From an uncultured Prevotella sp. (GTDB taxonomy: Bacteria > Bacteroidota > Bacteroidia > Bacteroidales > Bacteroidaceae), in contig CAMHLV010000032.1 of assembly GCA_946186115.1 (NCBI GenBank), forward strand, positions 1-36,126: a stretch of 36,126 nt of DNA. The letters are read 5' to 3'. Below are positions 18,150-24,985 of this stretch, piece by piece (position 1 is the stretch's first letter; each line of letters starts with the position of its first letter). The notes under the pieces are model-generated. The model was not told the origin of the DNA and made no database searches. It was given only the letters and a program-made list of their open reading frames with translations. The position numbers were made by a program, and so were the translations under genes.

Positions 18150-19943
18150 ATGAAAGATCAGAATTCTTACAAGCGCACAGTTGCTGGCTCGGTAGGAGCC
18201 GGTATGGGTGCAATCTTTAATGGTTCAGGACGTACGTATTACATTCTGGAGCACAAGACAAGTTCAAAGTACCACACTGCTGGTGAATCTCAGAAGATTA
18301 TCATCGACCAGATTGAAATTGGTAGAGATGCTTCATGTCAGGTTCGCTATGATGAATCGTTTGAGACGGTTAGCCGCAAGCATGCTGCAATCGTGCGTGA
18401 TGGTCAGAATTGGCAATTGATACATCTTTCAAATGCTAATCCTACTTTGGTGAATGGCCGCGCAGTACAGGGTAATTATTACCTTCAGACAGGTGATGAG
18501 ATTCAGCTTTCTGTGGGTGGTCCTCGTTTGGGATTCATCGTACCACAGGGTAAGCAGTCTCTTACGTCAAGCATTAAGCTGACAGAGCGTATGAATCTTT
18601 TCCGCCAGCAGGCTCTCCGTCCTTATCGCCGTGCTATTTGGGCTTTGTCAGCATTGCTGCTTCTGGCTATTCTTGGTTTCGGAGCATGGAATTATAAGTT
18701 AAGCCTTGACAATTCTGCTCTCCGTCAGGAGATGATTACATATCAGACAAAACTCGACTCGCTATCTACAGTAAAAGCTGGCCTACTGCAAGAACAGGAG
18801 CAGTTGAATCAGGAATTAGCTACTGCACCAGCTTCAAAGCGTGAAGAAATACGTCAACGTATTGTATATGTAAATCGTCAGCTCTCAAGTGTTGCTTCAG
18901 AGGCAAGTCACTACAGACAGCAATTAGCCCGTGCTACTCAGCAGGCTTCTGACGAAGGTATGGATGATAATGAAATCCAGACCATCGCTCCATCTGCTCC
19001 CGCTGCTGTTCGTGAAATCGCCGGTCAGAGTCCTGAACCTTCTAACACTTCGGAACCAGGTGCTTCAGCTCAAGCAGGTGAGCGTGCTGTAGCAGCTGGT
19101 GCTGTAGAGGATAATCCTACTGCACATGGTGATGCCAGCACCACAATCCGTGACTACTACAATCATATTTATACGCTGAAAATCCGTCGTATAATGGTAG
19201 AACATGACGGCCGTTCGTTCGATCCTGGTATTTCACTCTCCGATGTTATTTGTGGAACAGGCTTCGTTTTGAGTAATGGTACATTTGTTACTGCTCTTCA
19301 AAACATTGAACCGTGGAAGTTCTATCGTCAGTTAGGCGGCAAGTGGCGTGAGTTGATGGCTCAGTATATCTCAATGGGTTGCAATGTGGTAATTGATTAT
19401 GACGCATACAGCACTGCAGGTACTGCACGTAAGTTGAGCTTCAACAATCAGGACTTTGCTGTTGATAGAACAGGTGAGGTGACATCAGAAGTTATAGAAA
19501 TAACAAAAGATGTAAGAGCTCATCTGAAGGATAACGGCATTGTGTTTAAGACAAGCGAATATCAGTCAAGAACCATAAGGATTATTACTCCGCGCTCTCA
19601 ATGCTATGCTCTCCTTCGTGGCAAGGGTGGCGCGGGTATCCCTTATGATGCTGGTGCATCATTATCAAGCGATGGTGGTACAGAGGTACAAGTTGCAGGC
19701 TTTAAGAATAATCCTGATATACATAACCTGGCTAGTTACATTAGCTACTTCAAGTCGAGTACCTCACGCACGGACACCCAAAATGGTACAATTGTGCTCC
19801 AGACTGCCAACAATAATGCGGGCTACTTAGGCTCTCCTGCATTTATTAAGGAGAGTGATGGTTCATACCGTGTTATAGGTGTAATGATTGGCAATCTGTT
19901 CGGTGAAGATCGTCTTGTACCTATCGCAAAATGTAATAAATAA
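18150..19943 (+). CDS. FHA - membrane anchor - degenerate trypsin-like protein
   Basis: The 597-residue protein has an N-terminal FHA domain (about 48-130; IGRD at 57-60, SRKH at 75-78). One membrane helix (about 162-180) and a coiled coil (about 185-280) follow, then an Ala/Pro-rich linker and a C-terminal domain resembling trypsin-like proteases (about 335-597). The expected TAxHC histidine is Gln (TALQN, Q384) and the expected GDSG serine is Leu (GYLGSP, L560), so it should not cleave peptides. FHA would face the cytosol and the pseudo-protease the periplasm. It could act as a sensor or binding module coupled to phosphothreonine recognition inside the cell; this is inference. The N-terminal RTVAGS motif resembles the RPTV motifs of the zinc ribbon-FHA protein. 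Confidence 0.8.
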   Translation: MKDQNSYKRTVAGSVGAGMGAIFNGSGRTYYILEHKTSSKYHTAGESQKIIIDQIEIGRDASCQVRYDESFETVSRKHAAIVRDGQNWQLIHLSNANPTLVNGRAVQGNYYLQTGDEIQLSVGGPRLGFIVPQGKQSLTSSIKLTERMNLFRQQALRPYRRAIWALSALLLLAILGFGAWNYKLSLDNSALRQEMITYQTKLDSLSTVKAGLLQEQEQLNQELATAPASKREEIRQRIVYVNRQLSSVASEASHYRQQLARATQQASDEGMDDNEIQTIAPSAPAAVREIAGQSPEPSNTSEPGASAQAGERAVAAGAVEDNPTAHGDASTTIRDYYNHIYTLKIRRIMVEHDGRSFDPGISLSDVICGTGFVLSNGTFVTALQNIEPWKFYRQLGGKWRELMAQYISMGCNVVIDYDAYSTAGTARKLSFNNQDFAVDRTGEVTSEVIEITKDVRAHLKDNGIVFKTSEYQSRTIRIITPRSQCYALLRGKGGAGIPYDAGASLSSDGGTEVQVAGFKNNPDIHNLASYISYFKSSTSRTDTQNGTIVLQTANNNAGYLGSPAFIKESDGSYRVIGVMIGNLFGEDRLVPIAKCNK

Positions 19944-19951
19944 AAAGTAAT

Positions 19952-21136
19952 ATGTCGGCTGTAAAATTCAAGTTAGCTGCAGGAACCAATGTTGGTCTTT
20001 TGCGTCAGAATAACGAAGACAACTTCATTGTGTGTCCTGATTTGAGCTCTTCACAGTGGCTAATCCCGCAAGACGATGCTTTTGCAGATTTAGGACCTTA
20101 TGGTGCTTTGCTTGTAGTAGCAGATGGTATGGGTGGTATGAATGCTGGTGAGGTAGCATCTGCCATTGCAGTAGAGACAATTCAAAAGTTGTTTACTGCA
20201 GAGGCATTAGAACCTGTTGTCAATGATGACAAGTTAATTCAAGAGTTTATGACAAATGTCGTAAAGTCTGCTGACTTGAATATTCTGAACCGAAGCGAAA
20301 ACGACAGCAGTACTCAGGGAATGGGTACTACTGTCGTTATGGTATGGATTCTTGGCAGAAGAGCATACGTTTGTTGGTGTGGAGACAGTCGTTGTTATGT
20401 GTTGAATCATAGAAATGGTTTGATTCGTTTGTCAAAGGATCACTCGTTTGTACAGGAACTTGTTGACAGAGGAGAATTGGCTCCAGAGTATGCCAGTGAT
20501 CATCCACTGTCGAATGTTATTACGCGATGTTTGGGTAATACTGAGAAACGAGCAGAACCCGATGTCCGTGTTTATGAGTTGTATGATGGAGATACCATAA
20601 TGCTTTGCAGTGATGGCCTTTCAGGATTATGTCAGGATGAATTGATTGCTAACATCATTGATGAATTCAGTGAAAATCCGATGGAATGCAAGAATGAATT
20701 AATTTCTGCAGCACTTTCAAATGGAGGTCATGATAACGTTACGGTAGCCGTTTGCAAGATTCACATGGATTCGGATGAAGAACTTGATAAAGAAACAGAG
20801 CAAGGCGACGAAGTGTCAGCGGATGTGACAGACTCTTCAGAAGATGTAACCGATAAAACTGAGAGCAGTACAGACGAAAAAGACAAGGGTCATGATGCAG
20901 AATCCAATGAGAAGGAAGAGCCAGAGGAATTGTCTGCAACTCTTCGAAATTATCCACAAAAGAACCGTAGTCATAAGTCGCTTTGGATAATCCTTCTTCT
21001 TGTTATTGTTGCTCTAGGATGCTGTGTGTATTTATATGACAACAATGATGTTTTTCGTCAAAAAGTTATTGATGCTTATGGCGAAATCCAAGATGTGATA
21101 TCATATTTAGCAAACTTAATAAAATCAAAACAATGA
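19952..21136 (+). CDS. PP2C-type Ser/Thr phosphatase with C-terminal membrane anchor
   Basis: The N-terminal 255 residues carry the PP2C metal-binding motifs: RQNNEDN (E22, D23), VADGMGG (D58), MGTT, SKDHSFV, ITRCLG, CSDGLSG (D211) and GGHDNVTVAV (D251). A strongly acidic linker (about 262-328) leads to one membrane helix (about 344-361) and a short extracytoplasmic tail. It removes phosphate from Ser/Thr and is the only phosphatase seen in the locus, so it probably counteracts the kinases. It starts 8 bp after the FHA-trypsin gene and its TGA overlaps the next ATG by 4 bp, indicating translational coupling. Confidence 0.95.
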   Translation: MSAVKFKLAAGTNVGLLRQNNEDNFIVCPDLSSSQWLIPQDDAFADLGPYGALLVVADGMGGMNAGEVASAIAVETIQKLFTAEALEPVVNDDKLIQEFMTNVVKSADLNILNRSENDSSTQGMGTTVVMVWILGRRAYVCWCGDSRCYVLNHRNGLIRLSKDHSFVQELVDRGELAPEYASDHPLSNVITRCLGNTEKRAEPDVRVYELYDGDTIMLCSDGLSGLCQDELIANIIDEFSENPMECKNELISAALSNGGHDNVTVAVCKIHMDSDEELDKETEQGDEVSADVTDSSEDVTDKTESSTDEKDKGHDAESNEKEEPEELSATLRNYPQKNRSHKSLWIILLLVIVALGCCVYLYDNNDVFRQKVIDAYGEIQDVISYLANLIKSKQ

Positions 21137-21411
21137 AAAAAACTATTTTATCTATTATTGCGATGGCATTCTTTGGGTTTGCCGTTGTGTCATGTGCTTC
21201 GCATACAAGTTACAGGTCATATACCGAGCCCCAGACCGTTAACGGCAGCAGTCCGGAAGGACAGTGGCAAAAATGTGCTGTTTGTAAGGGAAAGGGCAGT
21301 TGTACTACTTGTAAAGGTACGGGCAAGATTAGCGGTGACAAGTGCAGTTCATGCAATGGTACTGGTCGTTGCAAGACTTGTGACGGTAATGGTGGTTACA
21401 TGATAAACTAA
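21133..21411 (+). CDS. Lipoprotein with four DnaJ-type CxxCxGxG motifs
   Basis: This 92-residue protein has a lipoprotein signal with lipidated Cys at 21 (VVSC). Four CxxCxGxG-type motifs follow, with Cys pairs 48/51, 57/60, 71/74 and 80/83, the arrangement of the DnaJ zinc finger. There is no J domain or client-binding domain. It could bind two zinc ions, or act as a thiol or chaperone-like envelope protein. It overlaps the phosphatase gene by 4 bp (ATGA). A strong hairpin follows at 21428-21467. Confidence 0.8.
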   Translation: MKKTILSIIAMAFFGFAVVSCASHTSYRSYTEPQTVNGSSPEGQWQKCAVCKGKGSCTTCKGTGKISGDKCSSCNGTGRCKTCDGNGGYMIN

Positions 21412-21427
21412 TTAAATATAGTATATT

Positions 21428-21467
21428 TTTTTAAAGGATATGCGTACGAACGCATATCCTTTAAAAA
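21428..21467. terminator. 18-bp perfect stem-loop inside the kinase locus
   Basis: Bases 21428-21445 pair perfectly with 21450-21467 around the loop ACGA. The stem ends in a T-run/A-run on both sides, typical of a bidirectional intrinsic terminator. It ends only 13 bp before the ATG of kinase 3 at 21481, and no TAnnTTTG box lies between. Kinase 3 expression would therefore depend on readthrough, on RNA processing, or on an unrecognised promoter. Confidence 0.8.
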
Positions 21468-21480
21468 TCAGTTTGAGGCA

Positions 21481-23214
21481 ATGGTTCTTACAGAAGGCAC
21501 TCTTATTTCCGAGCATTATAAGCTACAGAAGCAGTTGGGGCATGGTAGCTTTGGTAATGTGTGGTTGGCACGTAATCTGTTAGCAGATATTAATGTCGCT
21601 ATAAAATTCTATGGTGCTTTTGATTCAAATGGTTTAGATGAGTTTAGAAACGAGTTCAAAATCGCATATCGTCTGCGTCATCCTAACCTGTTAAATATCA
21701 ACCATTTTGATGTCTGTGAAGACTGTCCTTATTTGGTTATGCCCTATTGTGAAAACGGGTCTGTAAGCAGGCAGATGGGACAAATGCACGAACAGGAAAT
21801 TTGGAAGTTTGTGCTTGATGTTTCATCAGGTCTTGCTTTTCTTCATTCTCAGGATCCTCCAATCATTCACCATGACATAAAGCCTGATAACATTCTTATT
21901 ACTGGTGATGGAAGATATGTGATATCGGACTTCGGAATTAGTCGTAATTTAAGGACCAGAATGAGCCGAATGCATAGTGAGGGGGTTACTTCTGGGACAA
22001 TAGCCTATATGGGGCCAGAACGCTTCTCAGAGAATCCGATGGTTGTGCTGGCCAGTGATGTGTGGGCTTTCGGCATGACATTATATGAGGTGATGTGTGG
22101 AGATGTGCTTTGGGAAGGCAGAGGTGGTTGCGCTCAGTTGAATGGTGCACGGATTCCTTATATTGAAAGCCGATTTTCACGTGAATTGGTAGAACTTGTG
22201 AAATCGTGCCTTGCTTTAGAGACCTACAGGCGACCTACGGCCAAACTGGTAAACGACTATGCAAAAGCGTATATTAACCGCGAACCACTGCCCTTGTTGC
22301 CTTCTGACAATTATTATTCACGCTCTGGTTCCATCATTTCAGATACTCATAAATCTGACAGAAGTCTTGTTGTGTCAGAAGAAATCCCAAAAGAGCAATA
22401 TACATCAGATAATCATTTTTATTCCTTAACTCAAAATAAACAACCGATATCAAATGATTCCATTTGGAACTCATTGTCTCTAACAAATAGAAATCGTCGA
22501 AGGCTTCTATGGATGGCATTGTTAGTTTTAGGTGTATTGGTCCTGACATCGGGAATCGTTGCTTTTTACAACTCAATAATAGACGAGAAACATTTTGTTC
22601 ATTGTGAATCTAAAGCAGATTATGAGCAGTTTATAAAAGATTATCCTTCTTCACGTTTTGTTGAGGCTGCAAAGAAACGTATTGCTTCGATGGAAGGTGC
22701 TAATATTCAACAGGTTGCGTCTCAACAGAATATGCCAGAGCAACATGCGGAGGCGGTTGAAAAGATTGAACAACCTCATAGAGAAGAGATTTCTGTCGTC
22801 CCAGTTGAGAAGAGAGAGATTGTTAGAAAGCAGGATAAAAAGATTCCGGCAAAAACATATCCTACAGATGAGTTTACCTTAGATGACCAGACTTTCTTCC
22901 GCTGCCGTACGGCAAAAGAGTATCATGAATATTTGACTAAGTTTCCTAATGGGAAACATCGTGCCCAAGCCGAAATACAACTAACAAGCCTAGTTAATAA
23001 TAATCAGACTGTTGGCAACCAAATCGGTGTTGATGAAGGAGAGGATTATAATTATCAAAACACTACAAGTCGTTCTGTGGCAATACCATTATATCAAACG
23101 CCAGGACCAAGCCGTTCTTTTAGAAGTCCCACAGGCAGACCTGTTGGCAGACCCGCAGGAGGTCGTTCCGGAAGGCCTTCTGGTAGTCATTTCATGCATC
23201 GACCAAGAAGGTAA
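21481..23214 (+). CDS. Membrane Ser/Thr kinase 3 with repeat and basic tail
   Basis: The kinase domain covers about residues 13-265: LGHGSFGNVW (19-28), K42, HHDIKPDN (H130, H131, D132), DFG 150-152 and GPE in place of APE (178-180). The HRD arginine is His. One membrane helix (about 342-362) leads to two similar extracytoplasmic repeats (about 374-404 and 475-504), each with Cys, a Y-x-x-[FY]-[IL]-x-[DK]-[YF]-P core and an Ala-rich helix, resembling TPR-like units of envelope lipoproteins. A lysine/glutamate-rich spacer separates them. The last 35 residues are Arg/Gly/Pro-rich (GRPVGRPAGGRSGRP). It belongs to the same subfamily as kinases 1 and 4. It is preceded closely by the hairpin at 21428-21467. 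Confidence 0.92.
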   Translation: MVLTEGTLISEHYKLQKQLGHGSFGNVWLARNLLADINVAIKFYGAFDSNGLDEFRNEFKIAYRLRHPNLLNINHFDVCEDCPYLVMPYCENGSVSRQMGQMHEQEIWKFVLDVSSGLAFLHSQDPPIIHHDIKPDNILITGDGRYVISDFGISRNLRTRMSRMHSEGVTSGTIAYMGPERFSENPMVVLASDVWAFGMTLYEVMCGDVLWEGRGGCAQLNGARIPYIESRFSRELVELVKSCLALETYRRPTAKLVNDYAKAYINREPLPLLPSDNYYSRSGSIISDTHKSDRSLVVSEEIPKEQYTSDNHFYSLTQNKQPISNDSIWNSLSLTNRNRRRLLWMALLVLGVLVLTSGIVAFYNSIIDEKHFVHCESKADYEQFIKDYPSSRFVEAAKKRIASMEGANIQQVASQQNMPEQHAEAVEKIEQPHREEISVVPVEKREIVRKQDKKIPAKTYPTDEFTLDDQTFFRCRTAKEYHEYLTKFPNGKHRAQAEIQLTSLVNNNQTVGNQIGVDEGEDYNYQNTTSRSVAIPLYQTPGPSRSFRSPTGRPVGRPAGGRSGRPSGSHFMHRPRR

Positions 23215-23246
23215 ATAATGAGTTTTGCTTAAAAGTGGACTGTAAA

Positions 23247-23278
23247 TTTGGGAAAATTAAAAAAACTTATTACCTTTG
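23247..23278 (+). promoter_or_regulatory. Promoter of kinase 4
   Basis: TTTG (23247-23250), 20 bases, then TACCTTTG (23271-23278) give a full Bacteroidetes promoter in the 94-bp gap between kinases 3 and 4. The leader to the ATG at 23309 would be about 25 nt. Confidence 0.75.
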
Positions 23279-23308
23279 CACTTTAAAGAATAGTTGGTTA
23301 TTGTTGCG

Positions 23309-24976
23309 ATGGAAATATTTGATAATCGATACGAACAAGAAGTCTTGCTTGGCCGTGGAGCTTTTTCAGAAGTATGGAAAGTCAGGGACACTCAGACAGG
23401 CGTGACATTGGCGTTAAAGATATACAATTCTGCTAGCGGTGCTGGTGAGAATGGTAATGAGATGTTGACCCATGAGTTTGCTTTGATGGTCAACGTCAGT
23501 CATAAGAATCTTTTAAGGCCATTATTCTTTGCAACATGTAATAATCGTCCATATTTGATTCTTCCATATTGCGGTAAAGGTAATATCGGGAAGATGGTAG
23601 GGAAGATGTCAGAAGACGAGGCTTGGAAGCTGCTACGTGACTGTGCCAGCGCTTTGGCATATCTTCATGCAATGAATCCCCCAATCTTACATCAAGACAT
23701 TAAACCCGCCAACATTCTGATGGGTGATAATGGAGAATATATGTTGACTGACTTTGGTGTTAGTACCCAGGTAAAGGCCACCCTAAGCAGAGTGTCAAAT
23801 CAAGAATTGGCCTTATATTCGGCTGGAACGATTTCATATATGGCTCCGGAGCGTTTCTCTCGCAATAATCTGCCGGTAATGGCCAATGATATCTACTCTC
23901 TTGGTTCTACGGTCTATGAGATGTTGACAGGATATCTGCCTTTTGGCAATGATGGAGGTCTGTTACAAAAGAAGGGTGCTGACATCCCAGAACTACAAGG
24001 TGATTTCTCTCCTCTTTTGAAAAGGACTTTGGAAGAGTGTCTGCAAGCAGAACCATGGGATCGGCCTACTGCTGAAGATTTGGAGGAAATAGCCAACGAC
24101 GCTATTCGTCATCCATTAAACCGTTTCAAGGTAGAAGAACCAGTAGTTGCAGATACAGAGAAACTGAAGCCTACCACACTCCAGATTCCTGTAGAATATC
24201 TTGATTCTTTTTCCAAGAATGACAGTTCTAAGAAATACTTTAATCAAGCACCGGCTCCACAGAATCAAGCACCTACTTCCCAGAGTAATAATGCCAAAAG
24301 TGGTAATAACATTGGAGAAACGGTTGTGGCAGGAAGTGACGCACCGCAGCGCGATAAAGCAAAAAAGAATTATTTTGCCATTAAAGCAGTAGTAGCTTTT
24401 GTCTTTCTTGTCTTGCTTGCAGGTATAGCATTGCTTATTTGGAATGGTTCTTCTGATGATGCAACAGCTCAGAAAGATTTCACGGAGAGTGTGGACTCTT
24501 TGACTAAGGAGCAAAGAGAATTTGAGGAATGTAGGCAACTATTCGCCCTTGATTCTTCAGACAGTATCCATTATGCACTTAACCGAATGATTGCCCTGGC
24601 AGAGCTTGGCAATAAAGAAGCCGCTCATGAAGTGGCGTTTACTTATGCTTGGACACTTGAAAAAGAGTCTGTACGTCGTAAGGAATTATTAGGATGGAAG
24701 ATGAATAATGAGACTAAGCTACCTGAGTCCGTAGATATAAACAAGGAAGCAGTAAAGTGGCTCGAGAAGTCTATACAATTGTCAGATTCCAAGGATTATA
24801 AGGCACTATATTGGTTATCCTTCTACTATTACTATGGAATTTGTGTTAAGGAAGATACTTCCAAGGCATTAGCTATGTTGAACATTGCAAGCAAGGAAGC
24901 TGAAAATAATCATGATTTGGAATACAAGAAAAAAATAGACGATATTATTAGTAATATAAAACCTCAAAAGGAGTAG
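23309..24976 (+). CDS. Membrane Ser/Thr kinase 4 with Sel1-like extracytoplasmic region
   Basis: I chose ATG 23309 over TTG 23294, because MEIFDNRYEQ leads directly into the kinase fold and the promoter lies just upstream. Motifs are LGRGAFSEVW (14-23), K37, HQDIKPAN (H128, Q129, D130), DFG 148-150, and APE. A polar, Asn/Gln-rich linker with GETVVAGS (T338) precedes the membrane helix (about 357-378). The extracytoplasmic part has Sel1-like helices (AVKWLEKSIQL...ALAMLNIASKEAE), which usually mediate protein contacts. It shares FGNDGGLLQKKGADIP with kinase 1. It is separated by 9 bp from the next gene and is probably cotranscribed with it. Confidence 0.92.
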   Translation: MEIFDNRYEQEVLLGRGAFSEVWKVRDTQTGVTLALKIYNSASGAGENGNEMLTHEFALMVNVSHKNLLRPLFFATCNNRPYLILPYCGKGNIGKMVGKMSEDEAWKLLRDCASALAYLHAMNPPILHQDIKPANILMGDNGEYMLTDFGVSTQVKATLSRVSNQELALYSAGTISYMAPERFSRNNLPVMANDIYSLGSTVYEMLTGYLPFGNDGGLLQKKGADIPELQGDFSPLLKRTLEECLQAEPWDRPTAEDLEEIANDAIRHPLNRFKVEEPVVADTEKLKPTTLQIPVEYLDSFSKNDSSKKYFNQAPAPQNQAPTSQSNNAKSGNNIGETVVAGSDAPQRDKAKKNYFAIKAVVAFVFLVLLAGIALLIWNGSSDDATAQKDFTESVDSLTKEQREFEECRQLFALDSSDSIHYALNRMIALAELGNKEAAHEVAFTYAWTLEKESVRRKELLGWKMNNETKLPESVDINKEAVKWLEKSIQLSDSKDYKALYWLSFYYYYGICVKEDTSKALAMLNIASKEAENNHDLEYKKKIDDIISNIKPQKE

Positions 24977-24985
24977 TCAAATTAA

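Noticed and set aside
24116..24538. 140-codon minus-strand frame inside kinase 4
   Set aside because: It is antisense to the kinase linker and transmembrane region; its hydrophobic composition mirrors that region.
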